Positions 18,791 through 28,580 are shown, numbered from the stretch's first letter. The stretch is DNA of 64,000 bases from Calothrix sp. NIES-3974 (GCF_002368395.1 NZ_AP018254.1:3472001-3536000); one strand, 5' to 3'. Notes: generated by a model not told the origin, from the sequence alone. Program-made: numbers and translations.

Positions 18791-19369
18791 ATGGCAATTT
18801 GTTTAACTCAGGAACAGATAGAACAAATTTATCAACATGGATGTGTCAGTTATCCCTTTGAATGTTGTGGAATTATTTTGGGTTCTATTAACTATGAAAC
18901 ATCAGAACCGGAAAAAATCGCTGTGGAATTAATTCCCACAGAAAACGTGTGGAATGCTGAAAATGCTGTGATTTTTGGGGAAAATGGGGAAAATTCCCCC
19001 CGTCGCAGATATGCGATCGCACCCCAGGTCATGCTGAATACACAAAAAAATGCTCGCGATCGCAGTTTAGATATTATCGGTATTTACCATTCCCATCCTG
19101 ATTATTCTGCGATTCCTTCCGAGTTTGACCGTCGTTATGCTTGGTCTGGATATTCTTATATTATTGTTGCTATCACCAATAGTGATGTCAATTTTTATCA
19201 GTCCCTGATGAAGGTTTGTAAACAACCAAACAATAAAATAGTTCATTCATATCCCCTACTCCCTATTTTCTCGGAGAAATCTGGAGTTTTTCCCCATACC
19301 ATCAATATCCATAGTTGGTGTTTAGACGAAAATCAACAATTCCATCCAGAACCAATCATCATCAAGTAA
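18791..19369 (+). CDS. JAMM/MPN+ (M67) family metallopeptidase
   Basis: Zinc peptidase of the Mov34/JAB type. The metal motif is complete: Glu24 in YPFECCG, His100 and His102 in YHSHP, Ser110 and Asp113 in SEFD. I start at the ATG at 18791 (MAICLTQ); the frame upstream only translates a GGGAGT tract. At 192 residues it is near the family norm with a short tail. Bacterial relatives cut ubiquitin-like sulfur carriers (ThiS/MoaD-type) to expose their Gly-Gly ends, as for cysteine synthesis, but no sulfur-carrier gene lies beside it here. Confidence 0.88.
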   Translation: MAICLTQEQIEQIYQHGCVSYPFECCGIILGSINYETSEPEKIAVELIPTENVWNAENAVIFGENGENSPRRRYAIAPQVMLNTQKNARDRSLDIIGIYHSHPDYSAIPSEFDRRYAWSGYSYIIVAITNSDVNFYQSLMKVCKQPNNKIVHSYPLLPIFSEKSGVFPHTINIHSWCLDENQQFHPEPIIIK

Positions 19370-19565
19370 TTCAAATTGAACTTTACTGAATAACGAGAGA
19401 AAATAAAAGCTAAGTTAGAAAATATTTGTTTTGAAAATAGGGAGTGGTAGTGTGAAGGAAAAATACTTTCATCGGTAAATGTAGCCTACTCGAAAAAAAC
19501 GATAAAAAACCCATCTGCTGTATGAAGATTGAAAATACTTCCTTATTACCCGGATATTAGATTAT

Positions 19566-20186
19566 ATGTCTAAGCCAAAAATTTTGCAAGAAGGACAAAA
19601 TTACACCTTTCGTTCCTACTTCGAGTTACCCTATGAAACAGAAGATATTTTAGCTGAATTGGGTTATAGTTTTTCCCGTGCGCGTATGAATTTACCATTT
19701 TCTCAACATACACCACAACGTTTACCTGAATTACGTCAGCAAATTGAGGATTTATTACCACTAGTAACTCTATCTAGCGAAACTGCGCGTCGGGAAATTC
19801 TGGTAGCACCAGTACTTGCGGAAGTGACGCGTTTTTGTAAGTGTCAAATGCGTGTAGAATACCCTCTTCAGGTGAACTCTCAGTTGAAAGGGAATCTAGA
19901 TTACTTACTACGAAATACACACACAGAAACAGGTAAAACTTTTCTGGTGATTGAGGCAAAAAATGATGATTTATCAAGGGGTTTTACTCAACTAGCAGTA
20001 GAGTTAATTGCTTTAGCGACAGCAGAAGAACAAGATATTCTATATGGAGCAGTTACAGTGGGAGATACTTGGCGTTTTGGTTTATTAGAGCAACAAAAGT
20101 TGCATATTACTCAAGATATTACTTTATATCGTGTGCCGGATGATTTAGATGTCTTGATGCAAATATTAATCGGAATTATTGAGTAG
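19566..20186 (+). CDS. Orphan PD-(D/E)XK nuclease-fold-like protein
   Basis: I do not recognise a named family, but the pattern Asp112 (KGNLDYLL), Glu130-x-Lys132 (LVIEAKNDD) and Gln142 (GFTQLAVEL) matches the PD-(D/E)XK core used by restriction enzymes and many repair nucleases. The fold assignment is inference from this spacing. At 206 residues it has room for one domain. No methyltransferase lies next to it, so a classical restriction-modification pair is not supported; many cyanobacterial proteins of this shape are single genes of unknown role. The ATG start at 19566 is preceded by an AT-rich leader. Confidence 0.7.
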   Translation: MSKPKILQEGQNYTFRSYFELPYETEDILAELGYSFSRARMNLPFSQHTPQRLPELRQQIEDLLPLVTLSSETARREILVAPVLAEVTRFCKCQMRVEYPLQVNSQLKGNLDYLLRNTHTETGKTFLVIEAKNDDLSRGFTQLAVELIALATAEEQDILYGAVTVGDTWRFGLLEQQKLHITQDITLYRVPDDLDVLMQILIGIIE

Positions 20187-20417
20187 ATTTAGAGTTGATT
20201 CAGATGAATTCGATGAACTTTACCCTCATCTCTCTTCAAAATGGATAGGGGCAGAAAAGTCTGTATTTTTCAACTAAAAATCAATATTTTCAAAGCCTAT
20301 ATTACTTTCAAAGATAGGTAAGTCAAGGGGTTATTTGAATTCGTTTAACTCACGTTAATTATAGTTTTTATGCCGTAACTGCTGCCGATGATAATTAGGG
20401 TAGATAATTAACACAGA

Positions 20418-22181
20418 TTAACCCTGATGCACCTGTAACCAAACTTCCAAACTAGTTAATAACCACAATTTTACACCATACCTTCCCCAAATATCACCAC
20501 GATAATTTAACCAATCCTGAATTACCTGTTGCTGAAAATAGGGTGCGATCGCGCTTTTTTTATGCAGCAACATTTTTCTGGCTTGTTGTTGCCAATATTT
20601 ACGAAAACCTAATTGGACAGGAACCATCATTCCACTTTTCGGTCGATGAATAATACTTGGGGGAAGTATATCTTTCACAGCTTGTTTCAAAACTGCTTTT
20701 TCCTCAACACCAGAAAGTTTATATATCGGTGGAATCGTCATACTTAAATCTACCACTCGCTGGTCAAATAGAGGTGAACGACCTGTTAATCCGACGGCAG
20801 ATGTTAAGTTATTTACCTTAGTTAAAATCTGGTCTGCTCCTTTATATTTAATATTTAATCCCATCAAGCGATTTAAATAATTCATATTGACATTAAAATC
20901 CGGAGCAAAAACGGATTTTTCCTCCCCAACAGCATGATAAACATCCGGTTTTAACAATTGCGGTAAATCATCGGCACATTTTTTAAATGATGTTAAATAG
21001 GCAGCTAATCCATCTTGATTTGTCACCCCACCATACAAACTATTAATCAACATCGGCTGATTTTTCGGACCACCAAAACAGGGGTCTCCTCCCTCCCCAT
21101 TCAGGATAACTTCGACGTGATTTTTCGCCAATTTTCCTAATAATAAATTGGGTACAGTCAAGGGATCCCCAATCGGGTCATCTAAATGCAACATTACCTG
21201 CGGCAGATAATTCCACATATCCGCAAAGGTAATTTCTAAAATATGATGTTGGGTTTGACAGTGCTGTGCAACTAAACTCGAAAATTCCAACTCATTCGGC
21301 AATTCTGCACCAAAATGTATGGAATAGGTATGGACGGGATGGGAATGGAATTTTGCCGCTAAAGCCGTGATACAACTGGAATCCAATCCCCCCGATAAAA
21401 ACACACCGACGGGTTGATTTGTGGGTAAATATTCTTGCACAACTTGGTTTAATAAACCCCGTAAAGATTCACCATGCCATTCCAAAGATTCCTGGTTACT
21501 AATATTTTCTTGCAACTGCCAATAGATATAAACTTCCGTTGCAGGTGACAGTACTGCCGTACCCGGTCGCACCTCCTTCACATCTTGCCATAGGGTTCTC
21601 TCCCCCGGAACAAAAGCACAACACAGATAATCCCGCAATGCCACTAAATCCAACTCTGAGGAACGATAAGCTGATAAACTGGGTAATTGGGGAGCAATCC
21701 ATTGCACCGCACCATGACGGGTATAATACAGGGTTTTAGCACCAACGCGATCGCGAATCATCCATAATCGCTGTTGTCGTCGTTCCCAAATAACCAGGGA
21801 AAACATCCCCACCAACAACTGTAAGCATTCCCGACCCCATCTTTCCCAGAGTCTACCCACCAAGTCTAAATCATCACCATCAAATTCCTCCGGTATCAAC
21901 CCTAATTTTGCCAATAATTCCCCTTGGTTAGTTAACCAAATATCCCCAACAACAACAAAATCCTCCCTGGGACTAAGGCGAAAAATCTGCTGACCAGGGG
22001 GAGAAATCACAGCAAATTCCCCATCTTGCCATACGACATCCGTCAGTAATCGACTTGTTAATGTATGGATTTTTCCCCAAGCCACTCTCCAAGACTGGGA
22101 AAATACGGATTCATGGGATTTGAGATTTTGGATTCTAGATTTTGGATTGATGAAATTTAGTAATTCATGGTTGATATTCAT
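20418..22181 (-). CDS. Asparagine synthetase-like protein without the glutaminase cysteine
   Basis: Class-II amidotransferase plus asparagine-synthase layout. The synthetase half has the ATP PP-loop SGGLDSS and the later NGEGGDPCFGG segment. The N-terminal half has recognisable glutaminase strands (RLWERWGRECLQLLVGMFSLVIW, RDRVGAKTLYY) but not the MCG start whose Cys is the glutaminase nucleophile. Instead the first residues come from a degenerate heptamer repeat (IQNLKS). Either the protein uses ammonia, or it is a beta-lactam-synthetase or lasso-peptide-type relative, or the true 5' end has been lost. The neighbourhood does not show a peptide-maturation cluster. 587 residues. Confidence 0.8.
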   Translation of the reverse strand: MNINHELLNFINPKSRIQNLKSHESVFSQSWRVAWGKIHTLTSRLLTDVVWQDGEFAVISPPGQQIFRLSPREDFVVVGDIWLTNQGELLAKLGLIPEEFDGDDLDLVGRLWERWGRECLQLLVGMFSLVIWERRQQRLWMIRDRVGAKTLYYTRHGAVQWIAPQLPSLSAYRSSELDLVALRDYLCCAFVPGERTLWQDVKEVRPGTAVLSPATEVYIYWQLQENISNQESLEWHGESLRGLLNQVVQEYLPTNQPVGVFLSGGLDSSCITALAAKFHSHPVHTYSIHFGAELPNELEFSSLVAQHCQTQHHILEITFADMWNYLPQVMLHLDDPIGDPLTVPNLLLGKLAKNHVEVILNGEGGDPCFGGPKNQPMLINSLYGGVTNQDGLAAYLTSFKKCADDLPQLLKPDVYHAVGEEKSVFAPDFNVNMNYLNRLMGLNIKYKGADQILTKVNNLTSAVGLTGRSPLFDQRVVDLSMTIPPIYKLSGVEEKAVLKQAVKDILPPSIIHRPKSGMMVPVQLGFRKYWQQQARKMLLHKKSAIAPYFQQQVIQDWLNYRGDIWGRYGVKLWLLTSLEVWLQVHQG

Positions 22182-22446
22182 TTAATATCACGTCCACTAA
22201 TTATAGAACTAGTACACCAATCCGATTGAAGTCGTGAAAAAAGCGTGCTGTTGACTGATGACTGTTAAGCGTCAACCATTAACAACCCTGCATGTAAGAT
22301 TTCACAAATCCCCCTCGGACTGCGGTATATGTGGTGAAATACTACTTCAACCACATTAACTTGGATGGGTAAACAAAGACACGTAGTAGCGCTTTAGCGC
22401 CTTTATATTGACTACTATCCGACAGAATCATCTAACGGCGATTGCG
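22182..22446. repeat. Spacer with family B element, copy 3
   Basis: A family B element spans about 22211-22330 (ACACCAATCCGATTGAAGTC to TGCGGTATA). It is followed by an ACGTAGTAGCGCTTTAGCGC block at 22381 that is repeated near 27234. No gene is seen. Confidence 0.65.
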
Positions 22447-22911
22447 TCAGTTTCCCGACTTCCCTTTTTCCCCCATAATCAGCATTTGTGCTTGTTGTGT
22501 CCATTGTTGTACCAAATCAATTCCGGGACACAAATCACGACGCTGCATCATGGAAACATACAAACGCATCACCTGTTTATGTAAATTACTCACGGGTGCG
22601 TTGGCTAAATGAACACAATTCGTAATCCCCGCATGTAAAATTAATCCACAATACTGCGTACCAACACTTTGCACCCTAGCTAAATCTGATAATGCGACCC
22701 ATTTACTCAGGTGTTGGAGGTGGATTTGTAACTTTTGAGCAAGTTTAATTTGATTGGCTGAAGTTGAGGTCAGTTGTAATAACTCCTGGGTCGATTGAAT
22801 TCCAGCATTTTCCAGCAGGGATAATTCATCACTACTTAACCCCGGTAGTTCGGAAACTGGCCAATAACAGCTTTTGATTTTGCGTGTAGAGGCTTTAATT
22901 GGGAAAGACAT
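22447..22911 (-). CDS. DUF4332-type helix-hairpin-helix protein
   Basis: Small cytoplasmic protein. The repeated pattern 'LSSDELSLLENAGIQSTQELL' and later 'VGTQYCGLILHAGI' is that of DUF4332, a domain with helix-hairpin-helix-like units. I start at the ATG at 22911 (MSFPIKASTR); the longer frame to 23031 runs back through a GTAGAGATGACC palindrome and a TGGATTTTGGAT tract. It is divergent from the pentapeptide gene. A nucleic-acid role is guessed from the helix-hairpin-helix likeness only. Confidence 0.8.
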   Translation of the reverse strand: MSFPIKASTRKIKSCYWPVSELPGLSSDELSLLENAGIQSTQELLQLTSTSANQIKLAQKLQIHLQHLSKWVALSDLARVQSVGTQYCGLILHAGITNCVHLANAPVSNLHKQVMRLYVSMMQRRDLCPGIDLVQQWTQQAQMLIMGEKGKSGN

Positions 22912-23071
22912 GGGATTTTGGATTAATGGATTACTGTAGAGATGACCTGACGAGTCGTCTCTACTATGGATTTTGGATGACCTTTGATGGGTATCAGCCT
23001 TCCCCGTCATCGGTTTATGCTTGTTGACCAAATATCGTCTCGACGAGCCAATTTTATGTCAAAATTGAGGT

Positions 23072-23578
23072 ATGAAAAAACTACTTAGCCGTTTTCTCGG
23101 ATTAATAATAATCATTTATCTTGCTTGGTTGTTGGTTCTGTTAAGTGCCACACCTGCCTATGCTCAAGTAAACACTATCAACTACAATAGCACTAGTCTG
23201 GAAAACCGTGACTTTTCTAATCTGGATTTACATGGTGTTACTTTTGTGGCTGCGGAAATGCGTGGTATTGATTTTCACGGTTCCAACTTAACTAATGCCA
23301 TTCTCACCAAGGGTGTTTTACTCAAAGCCAACTTAGAAGGGGCAAATTTAACCGGTGCTTTAGTAGATCGAGTCACCTTAGACGGTGCAAATCTTAAGAA
23401 TGCCATTTTTCAAGAAGCAACCCTCACCCGTAGTCGTTTTTTTGATGCGGATATTACGGGGGCTGATTTTACCGATGCGTTAATTGACCGTTATCAAGTG
23501 AAATTAATGTGCGATCGCGCTGATGGTATCAACCCAGTCACCGGAGTCGCTACCCGTGATAGTCTCGGTTGTCCCTAG
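23072..23578 (+). CDS. Exported pentapeptide-repeat protein
   Basis: Periplasmic or thylakoid-lumen protein. A signal peptide with a long hydrophobic core ends in ATPAYAQ. The mature region (residues 45-140) is a run of A(D/N)LxX pentapeptides ([40 protein letters not shown]), giving a right-handed quadrilateral beta helix. A C-terminal cap with two cysteines ([14 protein letters not shown] and SLGC) is the pattern of cyanobacterial lumenal pentapeptide proteins and probably makes a disulfide. Length 168. Single gene; role unknown. Confidence 0.88.
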   Translation: MKKLLSRFLGLIIIIYLAWLLVLLSATPAYAQVNTINYNSTSLENRDFSNLDLHGVTFVAAEMRGIDFHGSNLTNAILTKGVLLKANLEGANLTGALVDRVTLDGANLKNAIFQEATLTRSRFFDADITGADFTDALIDRYQVKLMCDRADGINPVTGVATRDSLGCP

Positions 23579-23743
23579 ATGACTACACAGGTATGGAAGG
23601 GGATACAAATACACCTTCCTCCCCCACCGCTAATATTTCAGGACTTACGCACTCGTTGTGAGAAATCAGATGTTTAAAATTGCTACGTAAGCAAGTCGAT
23701 CTGCTACGCGTCTACCTGATGTCGCAATGACGATATTCTTTAT

Positions 23744-23956
23744 CTATTTCGTCTTCAAAAAAGCGATCGCTTGTTTCCAAATCGTGATCCGTTCATTGCT
23801 ATCATTGAGAACTAACATACACTGGGGGTCTTGCCAGAGGACTTTACCACAAATCAAATCACCTGTGATTAACTTCATCTCGATTACACCAGCTTCTTTA
23901 ATCAGGGTTTGAATTTGACGGGTGCTAGGTAGGGAAGTATCGAATTCTGTCAGCAT
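23744..23956 (-). CDS. hfq: Hfq-like RNA chaperone, cyanobacterial type
   Basis: Small Sm-fold protein of 70 residues. The opening TEFDTSLPSTRQIQTLIK, the Sm1 strand stretch EMKLITGDLICGKVLWQDP and the end IWKQAIAFLKTK match cyanobacterial Hfq, which lacks several residues of the E. coli RNA-binding surface. In Synechocystis Hfq is needed for motility and binds the pilus motor PilB1; that is family knowledge, not visible here. It is divergent from dapF with 134 bp between starts, an arrangement kept in other cyanobacteria as I recall it. Confidence 0.9.
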   Translation of the reverse strand: MLTEFDTSLPSTRQIQTLIKEAGVIEMKLITGDLICGKVLWQDPQCMLVLNDSNERITIWKQAIAFLKTK

Positions 23957-24090
23957 TGTCGGTATTTTTGTATTCCTAAACTAGGTTGGCAGAAAAATGT
24001 TAAAAGTTAATGGATTGATGATTTAGCCTTGGTTGATAAACTCAGATCATCAATCCATAACTAATCCTTGATAATGCATTCACAGGCAAA

Positions 24091-24930
24091 ATGGCAATCA
24101 ATTTTACTAAGTATCATGGTTTGGGGAACGATTTTATTTTAATTGATAATCGTCAGCACCCTTTGCCTATAATTACATCCGACCAAGCAGCTCAATTATG
24201 CGATCGCAATTTTGGTATCGGTGCTGATGGTGTGATTTTTGTCTTACCAGGTCAAGATGGAACCGACTACACCATGCGGATTTTCAATTCTGATGGTTCG
24301 GAACCGGAAATGTGTGGTAACGGAATTCGCTGTCTAGCCGCATTTATTGCCGATTTAGAAGGGATGGAACGACAAACAGATACCTACCGCATCCACACCC
24401 TCGCAGGGGTAATTACACCCCAATTAATGCCAGATGGACAGGTCAGGGTTGATATGGGAGAACCCCGATTATTAGCAGCAGAAATTCCCACCAATCTGGG
24501 TGACAAAAATGATAAAGTAGTTGAACACCCCCTACAAATCGACGGCAAAACCTGGGAAGTCACCTGTGTGAGCATGGGAAATCCCCACTGCATCACCTTT
24601 GTGGACGACGTTGCAGCCATACCTTTAGCCGACCTTGGTCCAAAATTTGAACATCACCCAGCCTTTCCCCAACGCACCAACACCGAGTTTATCCAGATAG
24701 TTGACCGTGACTACATGAAAATGCGAGTCTGGGAACGGGGTGCAGGTGCAACCTTAGCCTGTGGAACCGGTGCATGTGCATCTTTAGTAGCAGCAGTCCT
24801 CACAGGTCGCAGTGACAGAATCGCCACCGTTGAGCTTCCAGGAGGAAATCTATTAATTGAATGGTCAAACATTGACCAACGGGTCTATATGACAGGACCA
24901 GCTGAACGGGTTTTCGTCGGTACTGTTTAA
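24091..24930 (+). CDS. dapF: Diaminopimelate epimerase
   Basis: Cofactor-free racemase converting LL- to meso-diaminopimelate for lysine and peptidoglycan. Both catalytic cysteines are present: Cys75 in EMCGNGIRC and Cys224 in [12 protein letters not shown]-terminal [15 protein letters not shown] is the family signature, and the length (279) is standard. The start ATG at 24091 follows a short leader. A palindrome, AGACGACCCGACGGGTCGTCT, lies just past the stop (24938-24963). Confidence 0.97.
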   Translation: MAINFTKYHGLGNDFILIDNRQHPLPIITSDQAAQLCDRNFGIGADGVIFVLPGQDGTDYTMRIFNSDGSEPEMCGNGIRCLAAFIADLEGMERQTDTYRIHTLAGVITPQLMPDGQVRVDMGEPRLLAAEIPTNLGDKNDKVVEHPLQIDGKTWEVTCVSMGNPHCITFVDDVAAIPLADLGPKFEHHPAFPQRTNTEFIQIVDRDYMKMRVWERGAGATLACGTGACASLVAAVLTGRSDRIATVELPGGNLLIEWSNIDQRVYMTGPAERVFVGTV

Positions 24931-24937
24931 AATCGGT

Positions 24938-24963
24938 AGTAGAGACGACCCGACGGGTCGTCT
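24938..24963. repeat. Single-core GACGACCCG palindrome
   Basis: AGACGACCCG and CGGGTCGTCT form a near-perfect hairpin directly after dapF. Same family as the multi-core element at 10192-10328; diverged copies occur near 22935, 26165, 51983 and 58573. Confidence 0.8.
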
Positions 24964-25046
24964 AAATAATCAATCATCAAGAATTGACATCCGCTCCCTG
25001 CTAAAGCAGCGAAGATTCCTCACCACTCTACCACCACAAAAGAATA

Positions 25047-25125
25047 CAAATTACGTAGCTCGCTCCCCGCGTAGCGGTATTACGTACGCGAAGCGTTGCC
25101 GTAGGCTATTACAAATTACGAATTA
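25047..25125. repeat. Interspersed palindromic element, copy 2 (inverted)
   Basis: Reverse complement of the element at 4171-4245, with CCGCGTAGCGG and TACGTACGCGAAGCGTTGCC. The copies differ by a handful of bases. Confidence 0.8.
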
Positions 25126-25155
25126 ACACCAAAAGTTTTTAAAAACCAAAATGAG

Positions 25156-26136
25156 ATGACACTTCATGTAATCGGTATTGACGGTGGTGCAAGCAAAACC
25201 GTTTGTGTGTTAGTCAATCAGCAAAGAGAAATCCTTGGTCGGGGTGTGTCCGGTGGTGCTAATTACCAAAGTATCGGTATTGATGCTACCTTAAGGGCAA
25301 TTCATGGAGCAATTTGTGCATCCTTGACGGATGTTGAAAATATACAAATTGGGGGGATTTGTCTGGGTTTAGCGGGGATGGGTCGTCCGGACGATGTGGA
25401 TTTGTTGCGAACCCGGTTTCTAGATTCCCTACAATCACCAGAACTAAAAAACTTTTTGTCCGCCAAAAATATTGCGATCGCATCCCCAACTCCCGAAGGA
25501 TTACTCATCACCCACGACGGGTTAATTAGCTTGGTGGGGGGAATTGGTCATGATGTTGGTGTGGTGGTAGCTGCGGGTACGGGTTCAATTACCTTTGGTC
25601 GCAATGGACGGGGAGAAACGAAACGGGTCGGTGGTTGGGGTTATTTATTGGGTGATGAGGGAAGTGCCTATCACATTGCGATCGCGGCTTTGCAAGCTGT
25701 GATCAAAAGCTATGATGGTCGCGGTGAACAAACTGCCTTATTAGCAGCTTTCCAAAACCATCTACACCTGACAACAATGGAAGATTTAGTTCGTGTAATT
25801 TACCGTCAGGGATGGGGTGTCAAGGAAATTGCCAGTTTAGCCCCAATTGTAGACCAGTTGGCAGCCACAGGAGACCCGGTAGCCCAACAAATTATTGAAA
25901 ACAGTGTTGCCGAGTTGGTTTTAGCAACAGGGACGGTGATTAATTGCCTCTTTACAGATGTTTCCAGTGTTCAACATCAAATACCCGTGGTGACAACTGG
26001 TAGCGTTTGGAAAGGAAAATCCCAACTACGTCCCCACTTTATTTCCCAACTCCAATCCCAGTTTCCCCATGTTAACGTCATTTTACCCCAAAATGAACCC
26101 GCCTACGGTGCAGCCCTACTCGCATTGGGTATTTAG
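25156..26136 (+). CDS. BadF/BadG-type ATPase, N-acetylglucosamine-kinase-like
   Basis: ASKHA-fold sugar kinase. The phosphate-1 loop IGIDGGASKT is at residues 5-14, and the phosphate-2 region VVVAAGTGSITFGR is clear, followed by RVGGWGYLLGDEGSAYHI, a segment shared with N-acetylglucosamine kinases. The length (326) fits. Likely substrate GlcNAc from wall recycling, but BadF-family members also include activators of dehydratases, so the sugar role is inference. It lies 225 bp past dapF with a palindromic element between, so they are probably separate transcripts. Confidence 0.85.
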   Translation: MTLHVIGIDGGASKTVCVLVNQQREILGRGVSGGANYQSIGIDATLRAIHGAICASLTDVENIQIGGICLGLAGMGRPDDVDLLRTRFLDSLQSPELKNFLSAKNIAIASPTPEGLLITHDGLISLVGGIGHDVGVVVAAGTGSITFGRNGRGETKRVGGWGYLLGDEGSAYHIAIAALQAVIKSYDGRGEQTALLAAFQNHLHLTTMEDLVRVIYRQGWGVKEIASLAPIVDQLAATGDPVAQQIIENSVAELVLATGTVINCLFTDVSSVQHQIPVVTTGSVWKGKSQLRPHFISQLQSQFPHVNVILPQNEPAYGAALLALGI

Positions 26137-26230
26137 ATAGACCCAGATACCTCATATAGAATTATAGACGACCCGACGGTCGTCTCTACTCCCTGCAATT
26201 TTTCCAGATTTCCCCCAAATGCAAATGTGA

Positions 26231-26803
26231 TCAATTTCCATCTTCCTCACCGACAAATTGACTTAGGGGAGTAGCTAAACCATCGATACTGGTCATATTT
26301 TTTTGCTGGTGATATTGTTTAATTCCAGTTTCCCCTTTTTTCTCCGCCCACTCTACTAGAGCTTGACGTTGTTGTTGATACTCATATAACGGTACACCAA
26401 AACCACAAGATGTTTGTACCCGATGAATATCAGCAATAATAATCTGTCGAGTTCCCGGTAAATCGGGAAACAAGGACGAATATTCACCCCATGCAGGTGT
26501 ATTTGGCAGAATGACGTGACCCTTCCCATACAACCTTAAAATTAGCGGTGTTCCTTGAAACGCGCAAAACATCAAGGTAATACGCCCATTTTCCTGTAAA
26601 TGGGCAGAAGTTTCATTCCCACTCCCAGTTAAATCTAAATATCCCACTTTTTGAGGCGAAATTATCCGAAAAGTATCAAATCCTTTCGGTGACAAATTAA
26701 TATGGGTATCTGGACTTAGGGGTGCAGTGGCTACAAAAAACAGCTTTTGCTCCTGAATAAACTTTGCCAAATCCGGAGTAATCGAGTCAAAAACCTTAGC
26801 CAT
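26231..26803 (-). CDS. Pyridoxamine 5'-phosphate oxidase-family flavoprotein
   Basis: Split-beta-barrel FMN-binding protein of about 190 residues. The N-terminal LAKFIQEQKLFFVATAPLSPDTHINLSPKG (shown here in parts: FFVATAPL, HINLSPKGFD) is the flavin-binding entry of this family, and GRITLMFCAFQGTPLILRLYGKG is the second strand pair. I start at ATG 26803 (MAKVFDS); the extra 13 residues upstream translate a GGGAGTAGCC tract. The exact reaction is unknown; relatives reduce or oxidise heme, F420-type or pyridoxine substrates. Confidence 0.82.
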   Translation of the reverse strand: MAKVFDSITPDLAKFIQEQKLFFVATAPLSPDTHINLSPKGFDTFRIISPQKVGYLDLTGSGNETSAHLQENGRITLMFCAFQGTPLILRLYGKGHVILPNTPAWGEYSSLFPDLPGTRQIIIADIHRVQTSCGFGVPLYEYQQQRQALVEWAEKKGETGIKQYHQQKNMTSIDGLATPLSQFVGEEDGN

Positions 26804-27561
26804 AATCTCGCTTGTAAATAGGGAGCAGGGAGTAGCCCCCATGTCAACATTACATCATACCTGAGTTCGGGTTAAGCCAGAAGCTAAAAAGCCTATTCTG
26901 TAAGGATTGGGAAAAACTCTAAGTAGTAAGACAAGTAATTAAATTACGACTCTTTTGTCAATAAGGGTCACAAATAAGACCAATCTTAATAATTAATAAT
27001 ATGTCTTGTTGAGAAGAGTTTAAAACAGAGCTTCAAACTAAACAAAGAAAAATCAAGGGTTTTGAGGATTTCTTATCCCGAACTCAGGTTACATCATAGA
27101 ATCGCAAAGCGACTCCTAGGGAGTATCGCGTAATGACTCCTCTGAAGTATCGCCTCTATTTCATACGTTCTAGTGTAAGCATTACATATCGGCTACTGGT
27201 CTATCGCATTCATCTTGATGAGTAAATAAAGGTACGTAGTAGCGCTTTAACGCCTTTATATTATTAACGCTTTTTAGGGTTAGAGCCACTACTTCCTATT
27301 TTCTGCAATTCTCAGGGATTTGCGATTAATCCAGTAATGAGGGGTCATTTTTGCGTTGCATTGTTATATCGTTTACAGTTCCACGACTCTGACACCCGAT
27401 TCTGTCAGGAAAGTATAACTTATCAACTGCATTGTAAATAATTATTTACATTTCGTTACATATTGTGATAGTTTAAGTATTGAGCGGCACAATTTTCCAG
27501 TAGCTGTGAATTTCAAATTAACTTATTAGTTGCAAACCCTAATACAGGTAAAACCGAGACT
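26804..27561. other. Long non-coding stretch upstream of ocp
   Basis: No gene over about 750 bp. Near 27102 and 27132 GAGTATCGC words recur, and the ACGTAGTAGCGCTTTAACGC block at 27232 matches one at 22381. 'CCTGAGTTCGGGTTAAG' at 26860 and 'CCCGAACTCAGGTTAC' at 27075 are inverted copies about 220 bp apart, possibly the ends of another mobile element. The ocp promoter should lie in the last 150 bases; I cannot place it. Confidence 0.5.
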
Positions 27562-28521
27562 ATGCCATTTACCATTGATACAGCCCGGAATATATTTCCT
27601 AATACCCTGAGCGCAGATGCAGTACCTGCAACAATCGCCAGATATGCGCAATTAAGTGCTGAAGACCAATTGGCATTAATTTGGTTTGCTTATTTAGAAA
27701 TGGGCAAAACTATCACCATCGCTGCACCTGGTGCTGCAAACATGCAGTTTGCAGAAGCCACAATGAATGAAATCAAGCAAATGAGCTTTGCTCAACAGTC
27801 ACAGGTAATGTGCGACCTTGCAAACCGGGCAGATACACCGATTTGTCGTACCTACGCTTCATGGTCTGCTAATATCAAACTAGGCTTTTGGTATCAATTA
27901 GGAAAATGGATGGAAGAGGGTATCGTAGCCCCCATTCCCCAAGGTTATCAATTATCTGCCAATGCAGCCGCAGTTTTACAAGCGATTAGAAATTTAGAAT
28001 CAGGACAACAAATCACTGTTTTGCGTAACGCCGTGGTAGATATGGGTTACGACCCCAACAAAATGGGTGATTACAAACGGATTAGTGAACCTGTTGTTGT
28101 TCCGAAAGAGATTTCCGAACGGACTCAAGTGAAAATCGAAGGGGTTGAGAATCCAACCGTGTTGAGCTACATGAACAACATGAATGCTAACGACTTCGAT
28201 GCTTTAATTGAATTGTTTACTCCAGACGGCGCTTTACAACCTCCCTTCCAAAGACCGATTGTCGGTCGTGATGCAGTGTTGCGTTTCCTGCGTGAAGAGT
28301 GTCAAAATCTCAAATTAATGCCGGAACGTGGTGTGATTGAACCAGCCGAAGATGACTTTACTCAAATCAAAGTCACTGGTAAAGTCCAAACACCCTGGTT
28401 TGGTGCTGCCGTAGGGATGAATATGGCTTGGAGATTTTTGTTAAATCCTGAAGGAAAAATCTTTTTCGTCGCCATTGACTTGCTGGCTTCTCCCAAGGAG
28501 TTATTGAATTTAGCTCGTTAA
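27562..28521 (+). CDS. ocp: Orange carotenoid protein (OCP1 type)
   Basis: Blue-green-light photoreceptor that binds a ketocarotenoid and quenches phycobilisome energy under strong light. The N-terminal helical domain (about 1-165) and the C-terminal NTF2-like domain (about 195-319) are both present. Key residues are in place: Tyr44 and Trp110 in the N-domain, Arg155 for the interdomain salt bridge with Glu246, and Tyr203 and Trp290 that hydrogen-bond the carotenoid keto group. The linker is two residues longer than in Synechocystis. Linkage to frp downstream supports the OCP1 type, which needs FRP to recover. Confidence 0.98.
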   Translation: MPFTIDTARNIFPNTLSADAVPATIARYAQLSAEDQLALIWFAYLEMGKTITIAAPGAANMQFAEATMNEIKQMSFAQQSQVMCDLANRADTPICRTYASWSANIKLGFWYQLGKWMEEGIVAPIPQGYQLSANAAAVLQAIRNLESGQQITVLRNAVVDMGYDPNKMGDYKRISEPVVVPKEISERTQVKIEGVENPTVLSYMNNMNANDFDALIELFTPDGALQPPFQRPIVGRDAVLRFLREECQNLKLMPERGVIEPAEDDFTQIKVTGKVQTPWFGAAVGMNMAWRFLLNPEGKIFFVAIDLLASPKELLNLAR

Positions 28522-28580
28522 TATGGGGAGTTTAATTAAAGAAGTGTAAATTAAAGTGAATAAAATTAACATTTTGCACC

